Of a DNA stretch of 64,000 nt, positions 15,837 through 22,920 are shown one piece after another (positions within the stretch are counted from its first letter, which is position 1; the number at the start of each line of letters is the position of its first letter). The DNA is taken from positions 21,046-85,045 of the forward strand of contig CAAGBL010000004.1 in assembly GCA_900768045.1 (NCBI GenBank), in the 5' to 3' direction. The DNA comes from an uncultured Alistipes sp. GTDB lineage: Bacteria > Bacteroidota > Bacteroidia > Bacteroidales > Rikenellaceae. Made by a program: the position numbers and the translations under genes. The notes under the pieces were generated by a model that saw only the letters and a program-made list of their open reading frames with translations, was not told the origin of the DNA and searched no databases.

Positions 15837-16477
15837 AGGCTCAAGCATTTATTATATTCGATATCCATGTGTTTACCTATCGACGTGGCGATGATACCAG
15901 CGCCCTGACGTGTCGCCTCACGCAGAATAATATCTCGCATAATATCGCTATTCTTATCGTCGAGATGCGAAATAGGCTCATCGAGAAGCAAGAAGTTAAA
16001 TGGCTGACACAAGGCTCTAATAAGAGCCACACGTTGCTGCTGCCCGAATGACAGATGGTCGGCACGTGTCTTGAGTTTGTCGGCTATTCCAAGCTCCTCG
16101 AACCACCACTTAATAACACGGCTATTTTGTGTCTTAGTGAGTCGATTCTTAATCTCAACATTCTCCAATGCAGACAACTCGCCAAATAGCTTAAGGTCTT
16201 GAAAGAGAATGCTTACCATAGATTGACGCACCATGCACCAATCATTCGATGTGAGGGTACGAATATCCTGGTCGTTAAATAGAATATCGCCACGATAGTC
16301 GCCTCGCTGACCGTAGATAAAACTCAACAACGACGACTTACCCGTACCTGAATCTGCCTTGATAAGATAGCGCTTGCCCTGCTCGAACTCCACATCGTTG
16401 AGCCACACCTCGGAGTGTAGCTCACGATTAGATGCGAATATCTCGGGGACAACGCCCTTAAGTTTAATAGTATTCAT
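15833..16477 (-). CDS. ABC transporter ATPase partner of the FtsX-type permease
   Basis: The 214-aa nucleotide-binding domain has Walker A SGTGKSS (about residues 43-49), Q-loop ILFQDLKLFGELSALENV, signature LSFGQQQRVALIRAL and Walker B FLLLDEPISHLD. After Walker B the usual H-loop (T-H-D) is replaced by ATSIGKHMD, so the switch histidine appears to be serine. That would weaken hydrolysis unless His in GKH compensates. The start is fused to the stop of the lipoprotein gene (TAATG), and its end overlaps the permease start by 4 nt, so the three genes are translationally coupled. LolD/MacB/FtsE-like in size. The substrate is unknown. Confidence 0.85.
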   Translation of the reverse strand: MNTIKLKGVVPEIFASNRELHSEVWLNDVEFEQGKRYLIKADSGTGKSSLLSFIYGQRGDYRGDILFNDQDIRTLTSNDWCMVRQSMVSILFQDLKLFGELSALENVEIKNRLTKTQNSRVIKWWFEELGIADKLKTRADHLSFGQQQRVALIRALCQPFNFLLLDEPISHLDDKNSDIMRDIILREATRQGAGIIATSIGKHMDIEYNKCLSL

Positions 16478-18039
16478 TAGTTTAATGCTAAATCATAACA
16501 CAATTCCACAATCTGCTGCAAGGAGTTCTTCGACGAATCACTTGTTGTAATCATCAACTCTCCACGCACCGTATCGTTATCACCATTTAGGGTAATATAT
16601 GCTCTGTCAATCGACGACATGACTCTCTTTGTCGCCTCCCTCTCTCTCTTATTTCTAATATCTTCTAACAAGACTCTCTGAGCAACACGACCAAATCCAG
16701 ACTTAAACAACTCATTAAAGTCAACCATTGCAAATAGGTAGCTACCAACTACATTGTTAGACCACTCCTCATTGGCTGCTGAGTCTTTCTTTGCTTCGCC
16801 GTCATTGTTCACTCCCACGTAGAATAGTTTGTTGTTTTGCGCAATAGTGATGTTGTTACCAAAGGCATTGACACTATACTTACCACCTCGCTTGGTAAGG
16901 AATCCTCCACCGTATGTATCAATATTTTTCATTATATAATCATCAATAACCTCGGCAGTGAATAGGGCATTAGCAGTGGTAAACACAAGTTGCTCATCGC
17001 CCATATAATCCTCTACAGTTCTACCCTCAGCATCTGAAAGTGCAAACATCATATCTCCGTTAATCGAGGCAATCACGCCAAGCGCAATATTTTTGTAGAT
17101 GTTAAACTCGTTGCTTGCACCTCCTAACTCAGCCATTGCTGCATCAATAGCCACATTTGCCAAGTCTGAAAGTATTTCGCCATTAACACCAACATTAAGC
17201 ACTGCTATAGGTGATGCCTCCAATAGTTTAAGGCTCGAAGCATTAGCTCGCTTAAATGTCTTTGTTATCTCCTCGGAAACACCTATAAACTCGATGTTGT
17301 ATGTGATGCTTCCTGTGTCGAACGATAGGCCCGTTACAACTGAGGCATTCTCATTAAAATAGCTCGATAGCTGCTCAACATCGAAACCCTCCTCAAGAAG
17401 CATAGAGGCATAATTATTGTGTAAATTCAAATATGCAGCTGCGTCGTAGCCATTAAATGTCGACATGTCGGCTGGAGCATACTTCATGTGCTTAAGCAAT
17501 ACACTGTGTAAGTCGCACGCCTCGTCGTCCGATCCGATAATCACCATGCGCTTATCATCGTAGCCAATAATCACACCTTCGGCATCAATGCTTACTATTC
17601 GTTTGTTGCCCTCAAGCTTAACGTTAGCATCACTAAAATCCTTATCCAAAGCCCTCAAAAAGTTGTCAACGGCTGTTGCAGACTCAACTTCGACAGAGGC
17701 AATAGCATTATACCTATTTACATCGTCAACCCACTCGCCAACAGCAAAATATATAGGCTTATTTAAATTAAAGCCCGAAGCGTTTGGATTGCGAATAATG
17801 CTCTTTAGCAAAGCAACCTCGCCCTGGTGCAACTCTGCCTTCGTGTCGAGCTCCTGCTCAAGCTTCGATATATCCATTGTAGCCAAGCCACTCTTTGCAT
17901 GAGCCTCGCCAATATTGGCATACACAACCATTGCAGCACCCTCCCAAATAGGCTCCGGAGTCGATTTATCAGCTGTACACGATAGCGCCAATATCATGGC
18001 AACAGAGGCGATAGCAAGTTTAGATATAAAGTTCTTCAT
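16477..18039 (-). CDS. DUF4836-like lipoprotein
   Basis: This 520-aa lipoprotein has signal MKNFISKLAIASVAMILALSC, lipidated at the Cys of ALSC (about residue 21). The mature protein begins with a Bacteroidales-type IPEPIWEGAAMVVYANIGEAHAKSG-like stretch. It contains repeated alpha-beta units with VDNFLRALDKDFSD, IGYDDKRMVIIGSDDEA and MFALSDAEGRTVEDY, consistent with DUF4836, a family of large Bacteroidales lipoproteins of unknown function. The ATG at 18039 is used rather than an upstream in-frame start, because the signal peptide begins there and a TATATTTG box lies at 18070-18077. It is the first gene of the operon with the ABC ATPase, permease, GNAT and ABC-F genes. Confidence 0.65.
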   Translation of the reverse strand: MKNFISKLAIASVAMILALSCTADKSTPEPIWEGAAMVVYANIGEAHAKSGLATMDISKLEQELDTKAELHQGEVALLKSIIRNPNASGFNLNKPIYFAVGEWVDDVNRYNAIASVEVESATAVDNFLRALDKDFSDANVKLEGNKRIVSIDAEGVIIGYDDKRMVIIGSDDEACDLHSVLLKHMKYAPADMSTFNGYDAAAYLNLHNNYASMLLEEGFDVEQLSSYFNENASVVTGLSFDTGSITYNIEFIGVSEEITKTFKRANASSLKLLEASPIAVLNVGVNGEILSDLANVAIDAAMAELGGASNEFNIYKNIALGVIASINGDMMFALSDAEGRTVEDYMGDEQLVFTTANALFTAEVIDDYIMKNIDTYGGGFLTKRGGKYSVNAFGNNITIAQNNKLFYVGVNNDGEAKKDSAANEEWSNNVVGSYLFAMVDFNELFKSGFGRVAQRVLLEDIRNKREREATKRVMSSIDRAYITLNGDNDTVRGELMITTSDSSKNSLQQIVELCYDLALN

Positions 18040-18069
18040 TTCAATACAAAAGTTTTGTTTATAACTCCA

Positions 18070-18077
18070 CAAATATA
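18070..18077 (-). promoter_or_regulatory. -7 box of the DUF4836/ABC operon
   Basis: TATATTTG on the minus strand lies 30 nt before the ATG. The -33 box is not obvious. Confidence 0.5.
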
Positions 18078-18149
18078 CGAATTATTTTTCAAAAACCCGA
18101 TAAATGATTATTAAGTATAGGTACGCATTCGATATAGCAAAATATTTTG

Positions 18150-18157
18150 TATATTTG
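18150..18157 (+). promoter_or_regulatory. -7 box of the cysteate synthase gene
   Basis: TATATTTG lies 36 nt upstream of the ATG, divergent from the lipoprotein promoter about 75 bp away. No clear TTG at the expected spacing. Confidence 0.5.
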
Positions 18158-18193
18158 CATGATAAATAGTGTGCATGAAAATATAACCTATAT

Positions 18194-19483
18194 ATGAAAG
18201 ACTTTAATCCAACACGCTATACGCTTAAGTGTGTAGCAACATCTCGAGAGTTTGAGGATTCGGCATGGATTCTTGATGATCCTGAGTGCAAGACACCATC
18301 ATTGGTACAAGCTATCTATGAGCGTAAACAAATCGAGCTCAAATCAGACGATTACGGCCTCTATAAGTTCTGTGACTGGCTACCAGTAAAGCGCATGCTT
18401 CAAGGCTCAGCAGCCCCTGTAACCTATCGTAGCGAGGCTCTTGCTAAGCACCTTGGACTAAGCAATCTATGGATTACCCTTAACGGCTATGCTCCCGAGC
18501 ATGGTGCTAAGATGCGCACATGCTCATTCAAGGAGACTGAGGCATATAGCGTATGTGCTCGCATCGACGAAAAGGAGGATAGAGTCTTAGTTGTTGCCTC
18601 TGCGGGTAACACCGCACGTGCCTTTGCTCGTGTATGTTCCGACAATAACATCAAGCTTTTGTTGGTTGTGCCATCGGACAACCTCTCTGCACTATGGTTT
18701 ACCGAGCCTCTTAACGACTGCGTTAAGCTTATCGCATGCGAGAAGGGTGGCGACTATTTCGATGCTATACACCTAAGCAATATCGTCCTTAAATCATCGA
18801 AGTTCTACGCTGAGGGTGGCGCAAAGAATATTGCTCGCCGTGATGGCATGGCAACAACTGTACTATCAGCCGTAACCACCATAGGACGTATTCCAGACTA
18901 CTATTTCCAGGCTGTGGGCAGTGGCACAGGTGCAATTGCCGCATGGGAGGCTAACCAGCGCCTTGTGGAAGATGGTCGCTTTGGAGGTAACACCATGCGC
19001 CTTATAGTATCGCAGAACGCCCCATTCGTGCCTATCTTTGATGCATGGCGTGCTGACTCACGTGAGATGCTTCCTTACGACATGAAGAAGGCTCGTCGTG
19101 ATGCTGAGCTTATTGATGCAAAGGTGCTCTCAAACCGACGTCCACCTTACGGCTTGGCTGGAGGTCTCTACGATGCTTTGAAGGCAACAAATGGCGATGT
19201 GGTAGTAGCTACAAATGCTCAGTCGAAGCGTGCATGCCGCCTATTCAAGGAGCTTGAGGGTATCGACATCCACCCAGCACCAGGCATAGCACTCGCATCG
19301 CTTATTAAGATGGTCGAGGCTGGCGAGATTGACAAAGATGCATGTATCATGCTCAACATCACTGGCTGTGGCGAGGAGCGTGCTAAGCAGGGCAAGGAGC
19401 TACACTACCTTAAGCCTAATAAGGTATTCTCACTCATGGCAAACTATGATGATATCATATATTATGTAGAATCACTTTTCTAA
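18194..19483 (+). CDS. Cysteate synthase (threonine-synthase-like PLP enzyme)
   Basis: This 429-aa fold-type II PLP enzyme is threonine-synthase-like. The Schiff-base lysine is predicted as K113 in CSFKETEAYSV (threonine synthases have SFKDRG there). VVASAGNTARAFA is the substrate-binding loop and AVGSGTGAIAAWEA the phosphate loop. The SFKETEAY variant and the N-terminal TPSLVQAIYERKQ and WLPVKRMLQGSAAPVTYRSE segments are those I associate with cysteate synthase, which converts O-phosphoserine and sulfite to L-cysteate. Cysteate feeds coenzyme M in Methanosarcina and capnine-type sulfonolipids in some Bacteroidota, including Alistipes. No sulfonolipid acyltransferase is visible nearby. A plain threonine synthase paralog is the alternative. 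Confidence 0.75.
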   Translation: MKDFNPTRYTLKCVATSREFEDSAWILDDPECKTPSLVQAIYERKQIELKSDDYGLYKFCDWLPVKRMLQGSAAPVTYRSEALAKHLGLSNLWITLNGYAPEHGAKMRTCSFKETEAYSVCARIDEKEDRVLVVASAGNTARAFARVCSDNNIKLLLVVPSDNLSALWFTEPLNDCVKLIACEKGGDYFDAIHLSNIVLKSSKFYAEGGAKNIARRDGMATTVLSAVTTIGRIPDYYFQAVGSGTGAIAAWEANQRLVEDGRFGGNTMRLIVSQNAPFVPIFDAWRADSREMLPYDMKKARRDAELIDAKVLSNRRPPYGLAGGLYDALKATNGDVVVATNAQSKRACRLFKELEGIDIHPAPGIALASLIKMVEAGEIDKDACIMLNITGCGEERAKQGKELHYLKPNKVFSLMANYDDIIYYVESLF

Positions 19484-19505
19484 TAGAGTATAAAAGAGTA
19501 TAAAG

Positions 19506-20492
19506 ATGTTGTATCCAATAAAATTTAAACCAAGAATCAAGGAGCGTATTTGGGGTGGCCATGCTATCTTGGAGCGCAAGGGCAAGGCTGCGGCACGTCT
19601 CACGAAGGATAAGCTATATGGCGAGAGCTGGGATTTATCGTCTGTAAAGGGCGACATCTCGGTTGTTGCCAACGGCATGCTTAAGGGTAATAACCTCGAG
19701 GAGATTATCGAGGTATATATGGGAGAGCTTGTTGGCGAGAACAACTTCGAGCGTTACGGTCTCGAGTTTCCTCTCCTGATTAAGTATCTCGACTGCAACG
19801 ACAAGCTATCGGTGCAGGTACACCCTGACGATGCACTCGCCGAGGAGCGTCACAACAGCTTTGGCAAGACCGAGGCGTGGTATATCGCAGACTGCAAGGA
19901 GGACGCTGCAATATATCTCGGTTTCAAGGATTTAAATATCACTCGTGAGGAGTATATCTCAGCAGTATCTGAGTCACGCCTCGAGGAGTTGCTTAATCGT
20001 GTCGAGGTAAAGAAGGGAGATGTATTCTTTATCCCTGCGGGTACCGTGCACGCTCTTGGTGCTGGTATCGAGGTTGTCGAGGTGCAGCAGACCTCTGATG
20101 TGACTTACCGCATATATGATTGGGATAGGGTAGACGCTTCGGGCAAGGGCCGTGAGCTACATACAGCACTGGCTGTTGACGCCATAGATTTTGAGGCTGA
20201 TGCAGAGGTTCTACACAAGCAGTACAATCTATCAAAGGGCGGTGAGAGCAAAGTTATAGAGTCTCCATACTTTACTATGGTAATTCACGATGTCGATGCA
20301 GTGAAGCATCTCGACCGCTCTATGCTCGACTCGTTTATCGTCTATATCTGTCTATCTGGCAGTGCTACAATATCTATCGACGGTGGCAAGGAGGAGCTTA
20401 CCGCTGGCGAACTTGTGTTGATTCCTGCCGAGGCATGCGAGGTTGCTATCGAGGGCACGGCGCAGCTCATGGAGGTATATATCGGCAAGTAG
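19506..20492 (+). CDS. manA: Mannose-6-phosphate isomerase, class I
   Basis: The protein is 328 aa, the short Bacillus-type ManA length. It interconverts fructose-6-phosphate and mannose-6-phosphate for GDP-mannose/fucose and glycan metabolism. It opens with PIKFKPRIKERIWGG, then has the zinc-binding LSVQVHPDD and FGKTEAWYIADC motifs (about residues 97-122). The second metal-site segment FFIPAGTVHALGAGIEVVEVQQTSDVTYRIYDWDR (in parts, about 175-210) is also present. The C-terminal beta domain is complete. It starts 22 bp after the cysteate synthase gene and 15 bp before a regulator, so the three genes likely form one transcript. Confidence 0.93.
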   Translation: MLYPIKFKPRIKERIWGGHAILERKGKAAARLTKDKLYGESWDLSSVKGDISVVANGMLKGNNLEEIIEVYMGELVGENNFERYGLEFPLLIKYLDCNDKLSVQVHPDDALAEERHNSFGKTEAWYIADCKEDAAIYLGFKDLNITREEYISAVSESRLEELLNRVEVKKGDVFFIPAGTVHALGAGIEVVEVQQTSDVTYRIYDWDRVDASGKGRELHTALAVDAIDFEADAEVLHKQYNLSKGGESKVIESPYFTMVIHDVDAVKHLDRSMLDSFIVYICLSGSATISIDGGKEELTAGELVLIPAEACEVAIEGTAQLMEVYIGK

Positions 20493-20507
20493 AATAAGCT
20501 TTAGGTG

Positions 20508-21092
20508 ATGCAACCACAGATGGTGATAATCATGGAGAATACGCTGAGCGCAATGGCTCTGCGTACTCTCCTTATGGATATCGCTAATGGCTTGGAGGTT
20601 GTTGTCTGCGATTCACTTGATAGCTACACTCCCACAGAGGGCAGCGTACCACACTTCTTCGTGTCGTCGATGACCATCTTCCGCAACCCCGACTATTTCC
20701 GCCAGATGATGCGTCGCACAATAGTTGTCACAGAGGGTAACGGCTCAACGTTTGCGCAGATGGGATTCCGCACCCTTGATGCCACATCATCGGAGCAGGA
20801 TATAGTGCGTGCGATGTTGCAGATGCACCACATGGGACACCCTCACGGTCACCCACAACCAAACGCCACTAATGTAGATGATAGCAGCGAGCTATCTCAA
20901 CGAGAGCGTGAGGTGCTAAAGCTCATGATTAAGGGTCGTATCAACAAGGAGATTGCAGATGAGCTACACATATCTCTATCAACGGTAATATTTCATCGCA
21001 ACAACATCTGCGACAAGCTAAACACCCGTTCAATAGGTCGTCTGACGATATATGCGGTGCTAAATAACATTGTATCAATCGCAGAGATTTAA
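20508..21092 (+). CDS. LuxR-type regulator with degenerate receiver domain
   Basis: This 194-aa protein has two domains. The C-terminal LuxR/GerE helix-turn-helix is canonical: LSQREREVLKLMIKGRINKEIADELHISLSTVIFHRNNICDKLN (in parts, about residues 126-170). The N-terminal 105 residues have the size and secondary structure of a receiver but lack the acidic pair after strand 1 (IIMENT), the phospho-acceptor Asp (FFVSSMT) and the conserved Lys. It is therefore probably phosphorylation-independent. A histidine-rich linker (MHHMGHPHGHPQ) separates the domains and could bind metal. The ATG at 20508 is chosen over the GTG three bases upstream. The target genes are unknown. Confidence 0.85.
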   Translation: MQPQMVIIMENTLSAMALRTLLMDIANGLEVVVCDSLDSYTPTEGSVPHFFVSSMTIFRNPDYFRQMMRRTIVVTEGNGSTFAQMGFRTLDATSSEQDIVRAMLQMHHMGHPHGHPQPNATNVDDSSELSQREREVLKLMIKGRINKEIADELHISLSTVIFHRNNICDKLNTRSIGRLTIYAVLNNIVSIAEI

Positions 21093-21113
21093 ACCTGCAC
21101 ATACAATATGCAA

Positions 21114-21142
21114 AAAAGGCTATCCTTGTGGGATAGCCTTTT
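21114..21142. terminator. Bidirectional terminator between regulator and BACON lipoprotein genes
   Basis: The 12-bp perfect stem AAAAGGCTATCC / GGATAGCCTTTT has a 5-nt loop, with A- and T-tracts at the ends serving both converging genes. Confidence 0.85.
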
Positions 21143-21163
21143 GCTATAGTATGTATCTAACTA

Positions 21164-22000
21164 TTAGTAGACCTCATTAGTACAATCGATAAGCGAATGA
21201 GCACCCTCGTATGTTACAACATGAGTCTTCTGCATGTGGTCGATTTCCAATGTAATCTCAAGAGTAACCTTGCCATCTTCAACGGTAAGAGTGCCCTTAT
21301 CGTAGTGAATCTGATAACCAGGGATTGCAAAACCTGTCTCATCGTTAATCTGATACCAGCTAGATGAATGTGTGAATGTATTCATGAAGCCAGAGTTGGT
21401 AATATCATACTCATATACGCCATTAGGCACTACAATATTGTTTAAGTCTGTAGGAGGTGTATCAAGATACAAATCTACAAAATAGTAGTGAGCATTAGGT
21501 GTGCCAAAATTATTACTTGCGTCCATGCCAAGGTCTGAGAATACAGCATAGTAGTTGTACATACCATCTTGAAGTCCAGCATAGTTACCATAATACTTAC
21601 CCTGGAGATATGTAGCAGTGATATACTCATTAGTAGGGTTCTCGCTAAGCTTCTGGGTTACAGTGACTGTAAACGATGACTTGTCGTACGAAACGGTGAT
21701 AACGCCTGTACGAGGCTCTGCATCAGGATTTGCCTTAACGCTATAACCAATCTGTCCTGTTGATGAGTAATCAAAGTCGCAAATCCAATTTACATCAGCC
21801 TCAGCCTTAACCTCAGCGCCTTCAACACTCTCCAAAATCTCGTATTTGATAAAGCCCATGGCATTACCACTACCAACGGTTACGGCATCACTTGTTGTTA
21901 GCTTAAGCTGGCTCTCCTGACCACCAGGGCCCTCTACCGCAGGCTCACATGCCACGAAGAGCATGGCAACAACTGCTAAGATAGCATAAATATTCTTCAT
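21164..22000 (-). CDS. BACON-domain lipoprotein
   Basis: This 278-aa surface or periplasmic lipoprotein has a signal MKNIYAILAVVAMLFVAC ending in a lipobox (Cys18). Residues about 35-115 form a BACON-like immunoglobulin-type domain: NWICDFDYSSTGQIGYSVKAN, then RTGVITVSYDKSSFTVTVTQ. The C-terminal 150 residues are rich in aromatic and asparagine residues (GKYYGNYAGLQDGMYNYYAVFSDLG, in part) and resemble a small beta-sandwich. No catalytic motif is visible, so a binding role (glycan or mucin) is possible but unproven. The ATG at 22000 is used; the TTG at 22009 is less likely. A TATCTTTG box lies 34 nt upstream. Confidence 0.7.
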   Translation of the reverse strand: MKNIYAILAVVAMLFVACEPAVEGPGGQESQLKLTTSDAVTVGSGNAMGFIKYEILESVEGAEVKAEADVNWICDFDYSSTGQIGYSVKANPDAEPRTGVITVSYDKSSFTVTVTQKLSENPTNEYITATYLQGKYYGNYAGLQDGMYNYYAVFSDLGMDASNNFGTPNAHYYFVDLYLDTPPTDLNNIVVPNGVYEYDITNSGFMNTFTHSSSWYQINDETGFAIPGYQIHYDKGTLTVEDGKVTLEITLEIDHMQKTHVVTYEGAHSLIDCTNEVY

Positions 22001-22034
22001 AATTTTCAAATTTATAGTTTACGTCTTAATAGTA

Positions 22035-22042
22035 CAAAGATA
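22035..22042 (-). promoter_or_regulatory. -7 box of the BACON lipoprotein gene
   Basis: TATCTTTG on the minus strand, 34 nt before the ATG at 22000. No convincing -33 box. Confidence 0.5.
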
Positions 22043-22095
22043 GGCATTTTTTTCAATTTACGCATACTTGTCTGCGAATTTATATTACAAATTTG

Positions 22096-22103
22096 TATAT
22101 TTG
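22096..22103 (+). promoter_or_regulatory. -7 box of the VanX-like dipeptidase gene
   Basis: TATATTTG lies 19 nt before the ATG. A TTG at 22068-22070 is 25 bp upstream, longer than usual spacing. Confidence 0.5.
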
Positions 22104-22122
22104 CGCTACTAACGTACTTTTC

Positions 22123-22860
22123 ATGAAACATTTTACACTATTAATTATCGCCTTGTTGGCTATATCTACGCCTCTCGCTGCGCAGACATCAGAGGACTTC
22201 GATGCTAAGATGCAGGAGTATAAGCTCGTTGACATACAGACAATCGAAGGCGGCGAAGATATCATCGTCGAGCTAAAATACTCAACCACAGATAACTTTG
22301 TGGGTAAGGATATGTACTGCGAGCTTGAGAAGGCATATTTTGCACCCGACTTTGCCCGTAAGGTTATCCGTGCCCAGCAGATTCTACGCAAGCGCAATCC
22401 TCAGCTAACACTTCTTATCTACGATGCAGCACGTCCAATCAGCGTGCAGCGCCACATGCGTAGAGTTGTCGAGGGCACTAAGTTCCAGGATTTTGTGGCC
22501 GACGGCACAAAGGGTGGTCGCCACAACTACGGTGTAGCTGTCGACCTAACTATTGCCACCAACCAGGGCGAGCCGTTGGATATGGGTGCTGGCTTCGACG
22601 ACTTTACCGATGCTGCCGCCGTTAAGGGAACAAGCGATACCAACGACCAGGCCAACCGCAACCTCAAGGTCTACACTGAGTATGTAAATGGTCTTGTTAA
22701 GCGTGGTCTTATCTCTCGACAGGCAGCCAACAACAGATTGCTCCTTATCGAGGTTATGATAGAGGCTGAGCTATATCCCTATCGTCGTGAGTGGTGGCAC
22801 TACGAGGAGTTGCTACCAATGTCCGAGGTAAGACAGAGACGGCGTTTACTCGACTTTTAA
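22123..22860 (+). CDS. D-alanyl-D-alanine dipeptidase, VanX/DdpX-like (peptidase M15D)
   Basis: The 245-aa zinc dipeptidase has an N-terminal signal peptide (MKHFTLLIIALLAISTPLAAQ), so it acts in the periplasm. The M15D motifs are present: ELKYSTTDNFVGKDMY (substrate segment), IYDAARPISVQRHM, the zinc ligands in GGRHNYGVAVDLTI (HxxxxxxD) and the catalytic Glu plus third ligand in EWWHYEE. The family cleaves D-Ala-D-Ala. Periplasmic members recycle peptidoglycan fragments and need not confer vancomycin resistance, and no VanH or VanA is nearby. The ATG at 22123 is supported by the promoter and signal peptide. Confidence 0.9.
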   Translation: MKHFTLLIIALLAISTPLAAQTSEDFDAKMQEYKLVDIQTIEGGEDIIVELKYSTTDNFVGKDMYCELEKAYFAPDFARKVIRAQQILRKRNPQLTLLIYDAARPISVQRHMRRVVEGTKFQDFVADGTKGGRHNYGVAVDLTIATNQGEPLDMGAGFDDFTDAAAVKGTSDTNDQANRNLKVYTEYVNGLVKRGLISRQAANNRLLLIEVMIEAELYPYRREWWHYEELLPMSEVRQRRRLLDF

Positions 22861-22866
22861 CAACAA

Positions 22867-22900
22867 AATAGGCTGCTAACACTTAAGTTAACAGCCTATT
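22867..22900. terminator. Bidirectional terminator between dipeptidase and caspase-fold lipoprotein genes
   Basis: AATAGGCTG (22867-22875) pairs with CAGCCTATT (22892-22900), with an inner TAAC/GTTA extension. The T-tract is better on the minus strand. Confidence 0.6.
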
Positions 22901-22920
22901 ATCATCTATCATGTCAAGCA

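Noticed and set aside
22123..22860. Vancomycin resistance (vanX) operon
   Set aside because: The dipeptidase is secreted and stands alone, with no VanA/VanH ligase or dehydrogenase and no regulator pair.
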